Part shown: in pieces, positions 17,231 through 25,203 of the stretch
Layout of the letters: every line of letters begins with the position of its first letter
Position numbering within the stretch: the stretch's first letter is position 1
Source of the DNA: an uncultured Marivita sp.
GTDB taxonomy: Bacteria > Pseudomonadota > Alphaproteobacteria > Rhodobacterales > Rhodobacteraceae
DNA length: 45,492 bases
Direction of reading: 5' to 3'
NCBI GenBank assembly: GCA_947503115.1
Contig: CANNCS010000018.1
Span: forward strand, 1-45,492
The notes under the pieces: model-generated
Seen by the model: only the letters and a program-made list of their open reading frames with translations
Databases searched by the model: none
Told to the model about the DNA's origin: nothing
Program-made: the position numbers and the translations under genes

Positions 17231-17260
17231 AAAAGCCCCGGAGCGAACTCCGGGGCTTTT
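17231..17260 (-). terminator. Terminator of the fdh alpha/beta operon
   Basis: A perfect 13-bp stem (AAAAGCCCCGGAG / CTCCGGGGCTTTT) with a 4-base loop. Read on the minus strand the loop is TTCG, a stable tetraloop, and a run of five T follows. It lies 26 bp after the fdh beta stop. T-rich sequence on the other side could also terminate plus-strand transcripts from the cls-EEP pair. Confidence 0.85.
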
Positions 17261-17286
17261 CTTTGGTCAATCGTGTGAAACGACGA

Positions 17287-17880
17287 TCAGCCGTCTTTCT
17301 GTTCGTAGGCCGTACCCCAGCCCCATGCGCCAGAGCCGAAGCCACGGGCGACAACGCGCTCGCGGTAGATCGCCGACACCACGTCGCCGTCACCGGCGAG
17401 CAGAGCCTTGGTGGCGCACATTTCCGCACAGATCGGCAGCTTGCCTTCGTCAATGCGGTTGCGGCCGTACTTGGCGAACTCGGCTGTGGAGTGGTTCTCT
17501 TCCGGGCCACCGGCGCAGAAGGTACACTTGTCCATCTTGCCGCGCGATCCGAAGTTGCCCGCTTGCGGGTACTGCGGTGCACCGAACGGGCAGGCATAGA
17601 AGCAGTAGCCGCAGCCAATGCAGAGGTCCTTGGAGTGCAGGACCACACCTTCTTCGTTCTGGTAGAAGCAATCCACCGGGCAGACGGCCATACAGGGCGC
17701 GTCTGAACAGTGCATACACGCGACCGAGATCGACCGTTCGCCGGGTTTGCCATCATTGATGGTCACCACCTTGCGGCGGTTGATGCCCCACGGAACTTCG
17801 TGTTCGTTCTTACAGGCTGTGACGCAGGCGTTGCATTCAATGCAGCGTTCGGCGTCGACAAGGAATTTAGCTCGTGCCAT
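17287..17880 (-). CDS. fdh3B: Formate dehydrogenase FDH3-type beta subunit, ferredoxin-like
   Basis: Iron-sulfur subunit of 197 residues that carries electrons from the FDH alpha subunit to the cytochrome b. Four [4Fe-4S] cysteine groups are visible: [11 protein letters not shown] near residue 13, [14 protein letters not shown] near 55, [12 protein letters not shown] near 87, and CTFC with a later CAEMC pairing near 118 and 152. There is no signal sequence or C-terminal anchor; export with the Tat-dependent alpha subunit is the usual model for such subunits. The start ATG 17880 has AAGGAGGA upstream and lies 14 bp after the alpha stop. Terminator at 17231-17260. Confidence 0.88.
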   Translation of the reverse strand: MARAKFLVDAERCIECNACVTACKNEHEVPWGINRRKVVTINDGKPGERSISVACMHCSDAPCMAVCPVDCFYQNEEGVVLHSKDLCIGCGYCFYACPFGAPQYPQAGNFGSRGKMDKCTFCAGGPEENHSTAEFAKYGRNRIDEGKLPICAEMCATKALLAGDGDVVSAIYRERVVARGFGSGAWGWGTAYEQKDG

Positions 17881-17894
17881 GTCTCATGTCCTCC

Positions 17895-20783
17895 TTAAGC
17901 TGCCATGATCTTGCAAAGGGTTGCCTTGGTTTCCTGCATCTGGGTCACCGAGTCATACCCGTAGGTCTGTGCAGTGTTGGTTGATTCACCCAAGACGTAG
18001 GGATCCGCGCCTTCCGGGTACTTGGACCTCAGGTCCTCGCCCTGGAAATGCCCGCCAAAGTGGAACGGCATGAACGCCACACCCGGAGCAACCCGTTCGG
18101 TCAGCATGGCCATCACTTTGACCTTGCCGCCTTCTGGGCCTTCGACCCAAACCTGTGCACCGTCCCGCACGCCAAGGTCATTGGCGTCGCGCGGGTTGAT
18201 TTCGATGAACATGTCCTGCTGCAGCTCGGCCAGCCACGGGTTCGACCGTGTCTCGTCGCCGCCGCCCTCGTATTCGACCAGTCGGCCGGAGGTGAGGATG
18301 ATCGGGTAATCCGCCGAGAAGTCGTTGGCCTGAATCGACTTGTACATTGTCGGCACACGCCAGAACTTCTTGTCCTCGTAGGTCGGGTAGTCGGCCACGA
18401 GGTCGTAGCGGTTGGTGTAGAGCGGTTCGCGGTGCAGCGGCACCGGATCCGGGAAGGTCCACACGACGGCACGGGCCTTGGCATTGCCGAAGGGCGCGCA
18501 TTCGTGCTTGATCGCCACCCGCTGGATGCCGCCCGAGAGGTCGGTCTTCCAGTTGGTTTTCGGACCTGCCACAGCGTCGATCGCGGCGCGTTCGTCGTCC
18601 GTCAGATCGCCATCCCAGCCCAAATCCATCAGCATCTGCATGGTGAATTCAGGGTATCCATCCTGAATTTCCGAATTTGCAGAGGCCACGCCTTCAGCCA
18701 GAAGGTTGTCACCATCACGCTCCACACCGAAACGGGCGCGGAAGGTCAGGCCGCCTTTGGAGACCGGCAACGACATGTCGTAGAGGTTTGGCGTTCCCGG
18801 GTGACCCATTTCTGGCGTCCCCCAAGCTGGCCACGGCATACCGTAGTAATCGCCGTCTGCCGGGCCACCAACAGCCTGCAACGTTGTGCGGTCGAAGGTG
18901 TGTTGGTTCGCCATGTGCAGCTTGAGCCGTTCCGGCGACTGGCCGGTATAGCCGATCGTCCACATGCCGCGGTTAAACTCGCGTGTGATGTCTTCGACCA
19001 CGGGGGTCACGCCATCATCTTCGAGAGCAATGTTGCGGAAGATTTTGTCGTGGAAGCCGAACTTCTGCGAAAACAGACCCATGATCTCATGGTCCGTCTT
19101 CGATTCGAACATCGGAGCCATGACCTGATCACGCCACTGGATCGAACGGTTCGATGCCGTGACAGAGCCACGCGTTTCGAACTGCGTCGTCGCTGGCAGC
19201 AGGTACACGCCATCAGAGCGGTCCTGGAGAACAGCCGAGACCGTCGGGAACGGGTCGATCACGACAAGCGTGTCGAGCTTTTCCATCGCGGTCTTCATTT
19301 CCGGCAGGCGGGTCTGCGAGTTGGGCGCGTGGCCCCACAGAACCATCACGCGGGTGTTGTCGGGCTGGTCAAGGTTTTCCTTGTCTTCCAGAACACCGTC
19401 GATCCAACGCGATACAGGGATGCCCGTCAGGTTCATCATCGGCGTGTCGCCAACTGTTTCCTGCGAGAACTGACCCTTCAGCCAATCAAGGTCTTCTTCC
19501 CAGACGCGTGCCCAGTGGGCCCACGAACCTGCGGACAGACCATAGTAACCGGGCAGCGTGTCGGCGAGAACGCCAAGGTCGGTTGCGCCCTGCACGTTGT
19601 CGTGGCCGCGGAAGATGTTGGTGCCGCCACCAGCCGTACCCATGTTGCCCAGAGCAAGCTGGAGCACGCAGTAGGCGCGGGTGTTGTTGTTGCCGTTGGT
19701 GTGCTGCGTACCACCCATGCACCAAATTACGGTGCCAGGACGGTTGTTCGCGAGTGTCCGTGCGACGCGCTCAAGCTGCGAACCGGGGGTGCCGGTGACG
19801 CGCTCGACCTCTTCGGGGTTCCACTTGGCGACTTCTTCCTTGATCTGGTCCATGCCCCAGACACGGGTGCGGATGAACTCTTTGTCCTCCCAACCGTTTT
19901 CGAAGATGTGCCAGAGGATACCCCAGATCAGCGCTACGTCCGAACCAGGCCGGAAGCGGACATATTCGTCAGCATGGGCCGCGGTGCGTGTGAAACGCGG
20001 GTCGCAGACGATAAGCGGTGCGTTGTTCTGCTCTTTCGCCTTGAGGATGTGCAGCAGCGACACCGGGTGCGCTTCGGCAGGGTTGCCACCGATCAGGAAG
20101 ATCGCACGCGACTTGTGGATGTCGTTGTAGCTGTTGGTCATGGCGCCGTAGCCCCATGTGTTCGCCACACCGGCCACTGTCGTCGAGTGACAGATCCGCG
20201 CCTGGTGGTCGATGTTGTTCGTGCCCCAATAGGCCGCGAACTTGCGCATCAGATAGGCTTGTTCGTTGTTGTGCTTGGCGGAACCCAGCCAATAGACCGA
20301 ATCCGGGCCGCTTTCATCGCGGACCTCAAGCATCTTGTCGCCGATCTCGTTGATTGCTTGCTCCCACGAGATGCGCTTCCACTCACCACCCTCTTTTTTC
20401 ATCGGGTACTTGAGGCGGCGTTCACCATGGGCGTGCTCGCGGACGGCGGCCCCTTTGGCGCAGTGGGCGCCAAGGTTGAACGGGCTGTCCCAGCCGGGCT
20501 CTTGCCCGATCCAGACGCCGTTGCTGACTTCGGCAACAACAGTACAGCCGACGGAACAGTGGGTGCAGACCGATTTGACGGTCTCGACCGCGCCGTTGAC
20601 GGCGGATTGCGCGCTTGCTTGCGTGACGGCGCCACCTGTGGCGCTGATCGCGGCAAGGCCACCGATCGCAAGGCCCGATCCGCGCAGGAACGAGCGTCTG
20701 TCGACAGATTTATTGGAAATCTCGGAAATAAGGCCTGTCCGCGCAGCGCGACGTGTCAGCCCTCCGGTTTTCTTTCTTAGCAT
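17895..20783 (-). CDS. fdhA: Formate dehydrogenase catalytic (alpha) subunit, Mo/W-bis-MGD
   Basis: Oxidises formate to CO2. The 962-residue protein has a twin-arginine signal (DRRSFLRGSGLAIGG, residues 28-42), a [4Fe-4S] site formed by Cys73, Cys76, Cys80 (CTHCSVGC) and Cys108 (GAHC), and the active-site pair Cys198-His199 in ARICHSTTVAG. Cysteine, not selenocysteine, is therefore the metal ligand. The GYGAMTN motif and LIGGNPAEAHP follow. A C-terminal molydopterin-dinucleotide domain begins near residue 800 (LTSGRLVEYEGGGDETR). Whether Mo or W is used cannot be told from sequence. It lies downstream of the TAT-target gene and upstream of fdh beta. A 910-codon open frame on the opposite strand is a shadow. 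Confidence 0.92.
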   Translation of the reverse strand: MLRKKTGGLTRRAARTGLISEISNKSVDRRSFLRGSGLAIGGLAAISATGGAVTQASAQSAVNGAVETVKSVCTHCSVGCTVVAEVSNGVWIGQEPGWDSPFNLGAHCAKGAAVREHAHGERRLKYPMKKEGGEWKRISWEQAINEIGDKMLEVRDESGPDSVYWLGSAKHNNEQAYLMRKFAAYWGTNNIDHQARICHSTTVAGVANTWGYGAMTNSYNDIHKSRAIFLIGGNPAEAHPVSLLHILKAKEQNNAPLIVCDPRFTRTAAHADEYVRFRPGSDVALIWGILWHIFENGWEDKEFIRTRVWGMDQIKEEVAKWNPEEVERVTGTPGSQLERVARTLANNRPGTVIWCMGGTQHTNGNNNTRAYCVLQLALGNMGTAGGGTNIFRGHDNVQGATDLGVLADTLPGYYGLSAGSWAHWARVWEEDLDWLKGQFSQETVGDTPMMNLTGIPVSRWIDGVLEDKENLDQPDNTRVMVLWGHAPNSQTRLPEMKTAMEKLDTLVVIDPFPTVSAVLQDRSDGVYLLPATTQFETRGSVTASNRSIQWRDQVMAPMFESKTDHEIMGLFSQKFGFHDKIFRNIALEDDGVTPVVEDITREFNRGMWTIGYTGQSPERLKLHMANQHTFDRTTLQAVGGPADGDYYGMPWPAWGTPEMGHPGTPNLYDMSLPVSKGGLTFRARFGVERDGDNLLAEGVASANSEIQDGYPEFTMQMLMDLGWDGDLTDDERAAIDAVAGPKTNWKTDLSGGIQRVAIKHECAPFGNAKARAVVWTFPDPVPLHREPLYTNRYDLVADYPTYEDKKFWRVPTMYKSIQANDFSADYPIILTSGRLVEYEGGGDETRSNPWLAELQQDMFIEINPRDANDLGVRDGAQVWVEGPEGGKVKVMAMLTERVAPGVAFMPFHFGGHFQGEDLRSKYPEGADPYVLGESTNTAQTYGYDSVTQMQETKATLCKIMAA

Positions 20784-20881
20784 GGTATCCCTCTTTAGCT
20801 ACCTGAGGCGGGGTACGCCGTCGGCTGGGTTGCGATCTGTATCCCGAAGATCGGACTACAGAGGAGGTGACGTACGGGGTC

Positions 20882-21073
20882 TTAGAACCGGGTACTGGCG
20901 AGATAGGCGCGGGTGTGAGCAGTATCCTGCATCCGACCGTTTGCGCTGGGCGTTTCCGCCGCTTCGGCTTCAGTGCCGGATACGGCGACTGCTGCCACAG
21001 CAGCCGGGGCTGCGGTGCCTGCCAGTTTCAGAAAATCACGGCGACTTGCGGACGCCTCGGTTTTCTCACTCAT
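20882..21073 (-). CDS. Formate dehydrogenase region TAT-target small protein
   Basis: A 63-residue protein starting at ATG 21073 with a GGGAGGAA ribosome site. It carries a twin-arginine signal (ASRRDFLKLAGTAAPAA, residues 8-24), a short Ala-rich stretch and the C-terminus TAHTRAYLASTRF. This matches, from memory, the small 'formate dehydrogenase region TAT target' family (TIGR02811), always found beside FDH genes. It may travel with or help assemble the exported alpha/beta subunits. The longer reading from 21145 adds an untypical leader. It lies about 100 bp before fdhA and 80 bp after the TorD-like gene. Confidence 0.85.
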   Translation of the reverse strand: MSEKTEASASRRDFLKLAGTAAPAAVAAVAVSGTEAEAAETPSANGRMQDTAHTRAYLASTRF

Positions 21074-21152
21074 GGAAGGTTCCTCCCTTCTTTCTGTTGG
21101 GTGCGGCGCGTGTGCCGCGGGGCGACGGTTGCCCGTCAGGTGCAATCCCGGT

Positions 21153-21767
21153 TTAGGCCGGGGTCAGTCTGAACGCTTCGCGTTCGATGCTCATGAATGC
21201 CTTTCCCACAGATCCGACGGCGCTATACAGCATCGCGGTTCTTGCAGTTTCCAGATCGGCATAGAAATGACCCGCCCACGGCGCGATGTGCCGGTTGAAG
21301 AACGTCTTCTGATCTTCAAGCGAGGACGGTGTGGAAAAACGCCCGACAATCAAACCGCCCATTACTTCCATCAGAGTGGCGATGTTGTCTTCGGGTTCAT
21401 AGACATTGGGCGCACGTTCAATCCGGCGCGCCGACAGGTCGCTGCGCAGCACGGCAAGCGGCTTTTCGTGCAAAAAACCTGTGAGATAGAAACTGGCATA
21501 AGGCAGCAATTCGCCGCGACCCAAGCCGATGAAAAGCTTGTTGAATTCGCGTTCCGCCTGTTCCGGTGTTGTGGTCCGCGCGCAATCGGCAAGACGTGCG
21601 ATCGCTTTGCCCAGATCTGTATCATCGCCGGTCAGGCCAGCGGTTTGAGACAGCAAAAGTTCATCGGGCGGTGCCGATAGAATCAGGCCAAGAAAATTAT
21701 AAAGGTCCGCGCGAAGGCGGTCTTCTTCTGACACCGATGGCGAGGTCTGAGCCGCGCTCATTGTCAT
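21153..21767 (-). CDS. TorD/DmsD-family chaperone for formate dehydrogenase
   Basis: A 204-residue, probably all-helical cytoplasmic protein of the TorD family, which binds Tat signal peptides and helps insert the molybdopterin cofactor before export. Visible features are DRLRADLYNFLGLILSAPP at the N-terminus, EREFNKLFIGLGRGELLPY with the family's YxS-like ASFYLTG loop near residues 95-105, and EPEDNIATLMEVMGGLI near residue 135. The start overlaps the DUF3306 stop (ATGA at 21764-21767); an ATG at 21761 is the alternative. The client is most likely FdhA, encoded downstream. Confidence 0.82.
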   Translation of the reverse strand: MTMSAAQTSPSVSEEDRLRADLYNFLGLILSAPPDELLLSQTAGLTGDDTDLGKAIARLADCARTTTPEQAEREFNKLFIGLGRGELLPYASFYLTGFLHEKPLAVLRSDLSARRIERAPNVYEPEDNIATLMEVMGGLIVGRFSTPSSLEDQKTFFNRHIAPWAGHFYADLETARTAMLYSAVGSVGKAFMSIEREAFRLTPA

Positions 21768-22447
21768 CCTGTCTCACTTTCAATTTTGAATCGCATCCGG
21801 CGCGGACGCATAGGTTCCTCAGGTACTGTATCCAATGGTGTGCCGTCAGCATATTCAGACCCGTCGTCTGTGTGTACGACCATGGTCGCAGATGCAGGTG
21901 CGGCATCTGCATTATTTTGCATAATTTCCGGAAACGACGCATTTTCCGCAGGCGTTTCAGCCTCTGCGTCCGAAAGCGCGATATCCGACAGATTCTCTGG
22001 GGTATCAATGTGTTCGCCGGACTGCGCCGCAATCTTGGCGCGGTTTTGCTCTTCCAATGCTTGCACGTGGCGGAGCAATCCCTTGCCGACCTGATAGGCG
22101 GTCTTGACCCCGGGTGCGTCGGTCGCGGCGTTGGTGAAATCGCCGTCGTAGTCGTTCAAGCCATCCAGATTGGCGAGCACCGGATTGAGCCGCCACAACT
22201 GACGCATCGCGCGGCGGCGCAGGCGTTCGGGCACCGCCTTGTTCATGAAGCCTGCGATATCCTGACCGGGTTCAAGGCTGTCGGGGTCGGGTAGGCCGAA
22301 CTCTTCCAGAATCTCGGTATCGGTCTTTTCTTCCAGCTGCTTTTGCTTTGCCTCGACTTCAACGGCTTCGGCGCGGCGGGTCTCTTCGGCTTCTTCTTCT
22401 TCGACCCGCGCTTTGCGGCGGGACCAGAAATCAGATCCCCGGCTCAT
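21764..22447 (-). CDS. DUF3306 protein of the FDH locus
   Basis: A 227-residue soluble acidic protein matching DUF3306 from memory. It opens with SRGSDFWSRRKARVEEEEAE, continues as a charged, probably helical stretch to about residue 45, then the conserved core LPERLRRRAMRQLWRLNP-like segment (seen as VPERLRRRAMRQLWRLNPVL near residue 70) and NDYDGDFT, and ends in a low-complexity tail with RPRRMRFKIESETG. Found almost only beside FDH genes, so a maturation role is inferred. It overlaps both neighbours by ATGA. Confidence 0.8.
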   Translation of the reverse strand: MSRGSDFWSRRKARVEEEEAEETRRAEAVEVEAKQKQLEEKTDTEILEEFGLPDPDSLEPGQDIAGFMNKAVPERLRRRAMRQLWRLNPVLANLDGLNDYDGDFTNAATDAPGVKTAYQVGKGLLRHVQALEEQNRAKIAAQSGEHIDTPENLSDIALSDAEAETPAENASFPEIMQNNADAAPASATMVVHTDDGSEYADGTPLDTVPEEPMRPRRMRFKIESETG

Positions 22448-23052
22448 GACGGACGCGCCTTTCGCGTGCTGGAGGGCGCACGATACACATCACTGACCTG
22501 AGCAATCCGTGGATCGCCTTTGCCGTCTTCGACCTTGTCTTCGAGATAGCGCTTACGTTTACGTTTGACGAAAGGCTCTTCCACAAAATGCAGATCGGTC
22601 CATTCCTGAACCCACGCGACCAGGGCGGGGGGCATTGGCACCTTTTCCACCACGTCGTCGCCGCCATCGGCGTATTGCATCGCCTCATGCGGGTTGGCGG
22701 TGATCAGCTTGACTTTGTAGGGCCATTCATCGTCGCTGGGCTGCAGCACCACATAGGCGCAGACCACGGATTCCGCGAGGCCAACGCGATAGGCCTCGGC
22801 ATCGGTGCGCCAAAGGGTCAATGTTCGGGTGCCGATATGAAACTCGGAAACATCGCCGTCTTCGCGCAACAATTTCCAATGCGCGGGTCCGGCCCCGGGC
22901 ATAAGGGCGATGGGCGCGTAGGCCCATTTCTGCCATCGAGTCACACCGGGGCGGCGCTGCATCACAACGCCCACCGGCATGTCGATGGAACGGGTATCTG
23001 TCGTGGTCAAACTCTTGTCCTCCCAATCCGGCCTCACGGGCGCGGTTGACAT
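22444..23052 (-). CDS. DUF3305 protein of the FDH locus
   Basis: A 202-residue protein matching DUF3305: the core reads PVGVVMQRRPGVTRWQKWAY near residues 27-46, HWKLLREDGDVSEFHIGT near 58 and LQPSDDEWPYKVKLITANPH near 103. No signal or membrane segment. I choose ATG 23052 (MSTAPVRPDW); the in-frame ATG at 23082 would run through the divergent promoter region and gives an untypical N-terminus. It is the first gene of the minus-strand operon DUF3305-DUF3306-torD-TAT target-fdhA-fdh3B and is divergent from the Fe-S protein. Biochemical role unknown. Confidence 0.8.
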   Translation of the reverse strand: MSTAPVRPDWEDKSLTTTDTRSIDMPVGVVMQRRPGVTRWQKWAYAPIALMPGAGPAHWKLLREDGDVSEFHIGTRTLTLWRTDAEAYRVGLAESVVCAYVVLQPSDDEWPYKVKLITANPHEAMQYADGGDDVVEKVPMPPALVAWVQEWTDLHFVEEPFVKRKRKRYLEDKVEDGKGDPRIAQVSDVYRAPSSTRKARPS

Positions 23053-23060
23053 CTGCCTAG

Positions 23061-23093
23061 CATAGCCATTGGTTATGTCCAAATATCAACCAA
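23061..23093. promoter_or_regulatory. Candidate regulator site in the divergent fdh promoter
   Basis: Two overlapping inverted repeats lie in the 82-bp gap between the divergent DUF3305 and Fe-S protein starts: CATAGCC-ATT-GGTTATG (23061-23077) and TTGGTTAT-N8-ATCAACCAA (23069-23093). A LysR-type regulator is one candidate because TN11A-type pairs are present. No regulator gene lies in the window, so this rests on symmetry and position only. Confidence 0.4.
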
Positions 23094-23134
23094 CGACAAG
23101 AGACCACGCGGGCAACCGCCGCGAAAGGGCCAAC

Positions 23135-25105
23135 ATGGGAATCAAACTGCTTCTTTGTGACTGCCTTGGCAGCCAAACCGTCGATGCCGCCGCAATTGGC
23201 GACGTGACATCGCTTGATCCGTCAAAGGTATATACCAACCTTTGCGGCACCCAGACCGAGACCGCCGCCAAGGCGATCGAGGCCGGGGATGTGATGATCG
23301 CGTGTACGCAAGAAAGTGCATTCTTTGAAATGCTGGCCGAAGAACTGGGCGTCGATGCACCCGGCTTTGTCGATATCCGCGACCGCGCCGGCTGGAGTGA
23401 TCAGGGTGCCAAAGCGGGGCCGAAGCAAGCGGCTCTTGCGGCAGAAGCGGCGCTGAACCTGCCAGTGGCCAAGGTCGTCGATGTGATCAGCGAAGGCACC
23501 TGCCTGATCGTTGGCGCGGGCGAGGCGGCGTTCGCAGCCGCCGCGCAACTGTGCGACACGCTGGCAGTGACGGTGTTGCAGACGGACACATCGGATGTGC
23601 CGTTGGACCGTCGGTTCGACGTGGTGCGCGGTCAGGTGCGTAACCTGAACGGCGCACTGGGCCAGTTCGAAGTGCGGATCGACGGGTTTGCGCAACTGCT
23701 GCCCGGTGGGCGCGGGGCCTTTGGGTTCAGCGCTGCCAAGGATGGGGCGGTTTCGGAATGTGATCTGGTGATCGACCTGACCGGGGAGCCCGCGATGGTG
23801 CCCGCGCCGCACAAGCGCGAAGGCTACCTGCGCGCCGATCCGCGCCAGCCTGCTGCGGTCGAAGCACTGCTGGCCGAAGCGGTGCAGATGGTCGGGACGT
23901 TTGAAAAACCGCTCTATATCGCATTGGAACCCGCTTTGTGTGCCCACAGCCGTGCCGAACAGACGGGCTGTTCCAAATGTCTCAACATCTGCCCGACCGG
24001 GGCGATCACCTCGGCGGGCGATCACGTGGCCATTGATCCGATGATCTGTGCGGGCTGCGGCGCCTGTGCCGCGCTGTGCCCGTCTGGGGCCATTGTCTAT
24101 GACGCGCCGCCCGTGTCGGCGGTGTTCCGGCGGCTGGATGCGCTGTCCTCGACCTATCGCAAGGCAGGCGGTACTGCGCCGCGCCTGCTGGTGCATGATG
24201 CAGACCACGGGGATGAAATGATCACCCTCGCCGCCCGCTTTGGCCGGGGCCTGCCCGCTGATGTGATCCCCTTTGCCATGGACAGCCTCGCGGCCTTTGG
24301 TCATGCCGAAATGATGGCCGCACTAAGCTGTGGTTTTGCGTCGGTCGACGTGCTGCTGGCCCCGCGCACTGAGCGCGACACGCCGCAGCATGAAGCGGCG
24401 CTGGCCAATGCGCTGTCAGGTGGGGGCCGGGTGCAGGTGATCGACATGGTCGATCCCGACGCGCTGAGCGACCACCTCTATGGTAACGACACGCCGAAAC
24501 CAGTGGCGTCCCCCAGCCTGCCCATCGGCACCCGCCGTCAGGTGGCCCGCGTTGCGGCCAAGGCGATGGTGCCGGAGGCGGAAATCCTGCCACTGCCCGA
24601 AAACGCGCCCTATGGGGCGGTTCTCGTGGACACCGACGCCTGTACGCTCTGCCTGAGTTGCGTGTCGCTTTGCCCGTCCGGCGCGCTGGGCGACAACCCG
24701 GATCTGCCGCAACTGCTTTTCCAGGAGGACGCTTGCCTGCAATGCGGGATCTGCGCCACGATCTGCCCTGAGACCGCGATCACGCTGGAACCGCGTATGA
24801 ACCTGACCGACGCAGCCTTCAGTCAGGTGGTGCTGAACGAGGAAGAACCCTTTGCCTGCATCGAATGCGGTGCGCTGTTCGGGGTGAAGTCGACCATCGA
24901 GAAGATCACCGAAAAACTGGCGGGTAAGCATTCCATGTTCGCCACCAGTGACGCGGCAAAGATGATCCAGATGTGCGACAATTGCCGGATTCAGGCGCAG
25001 TACCATTCGCAGAACAACCCATTTTCAATGGGCGAGGCGCGAATTCCGCGCACGACGGATGACTACCTGAAAGAGACGCCTTACTCGAAACGTAAGGATC
25101 ATTAA
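23135..25105 (+). CDS. Multi-[4Fe-4S] cluster protein of the FDH locus
   Basis: A 656-residue protein starting at ATG 23135 (MGIKLLLCDC). The N-terminus has scattered cysteines (CDCLGS, NLCGTQTE, IACTQESAFFEML), faintly like the N-region of HdrA, then a Rossmann-like CLIVGAGEAAFAAAAQL near residue 124. Ferredoxin groups follow: GCSKCLNICPTGAI near residue 284, CAGCGACAALCPSGAI near 305, CTLCLSCVSLCPSGAL near 504, and CLQCGICATICPETAI near 537. CIECG and CDNC near the end could bind further clusters. No signal or membrane span, so it is cytoplasmic. It is divergent from the fdh operon; electron transfer to or from formate dehydrogenase, or its maturation, is inferred. The longer reading from 23069 runs through the promoter. 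Confidence 0.82.
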   Translation: MGIKLLLCDCLGSQTVDAAAIGDVTSLDPSKVYTNLCGTQTETAAKAIEAGDVMIACTQESAFFEMLAEELGVDAPGFVDIRDRAGWSDQGAKAGPKQAALAAEAALNLPVAKVVDVISEGTCLIVGAGEAAFAAAAQLCDTLAVTVLQTDTSDVPLDRRFDVVRGQVRNLNGALGQFEVRIDGFAQLLPGGRGAFGFSAAKDGAVSECDLVIDLTGEPAMVPAPHKREGYLRADPRQPAAVEALLAEAVQMVGTFEKPLYIALEPALCAHSRAEQTGCSKCLNICPTGAITSAGDHVAIDPMICAGCGACAALCPSGAIVYDAPPVSAVFRRLDALSSTYRKAGGTAPRLLVHDADHGDEMITLAARFGRGLPADVIPFAMDSLAAFGHAEMMAALSCGFASVDVLLAPRTERDTPQHEAALANALSGGGRVQVIDMVDPDALSDHLYGNDTPKPVASPSLPIGTRRQVARVAAKAMVPEAEILPLPENAPYGAVLVDTDACTLCLSCVSLCPSGALGDNPDLPQLLFQEDACLQCGICATICPETAITLEPRMNLTDAAFSQVVLNEEEPFACIECGALFGVKSTIEKITEKLAGKHSMFATSDAAKMIQMCDNCRIQAQYHSQNNPFSMGEARIPRTTDDYLKETPYSKRKDH

Positions 25106-25111
25106 GCGGAG

Positions 25112-25197
25112 ACGCCGTTTCGAAACGGCTTGGCAAGCGCGTCGGAACGCGCTTGCCGCGATTTCGAAATCGCGGATCAACTCCGGTTTAACGGCGT
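25112..25197. repeat. Cluster of three perfect palindromes between convergent genes
   Basis: Between the convergent Fe-S protein and TupA-like cytochrome genes lie GCCGTTTCGAAACGGC (25114-25129), a 10-bp stem GGCAAGCGCG / CGCGCTTGCC with a 6-base loop (25132-25157), and CCGCGATTTCGAAATCGCGG (25156-25175). Outer ACGCCGTT (25112-25119) can also pair with AACGGCGT (25190-25197), enclosing the cluster in a junction. No T-run is present. It may terminate both genes or be a mobile palindromic repeat. Confidence 0.7.
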
Positions 25198-25203
25198 TCC
25201 GAC

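Noticed and set aside
20180-20200. Possible selenocysteine at the FdhA active site
   Set aside because: The codon at the metal-ligand position (residue 198) reads Cys and the frame contains no internal TGA, so it is a Cys-type enzyme.
18048-20780. 910-codon open frame antisense to fdhA
   Set aside because: It mirrors fdhA codon by codon, has no ribosome site, and its translation (rich in Arg, His and Val, no domain) is what a G+C-rich gene gives on its complementary strand.
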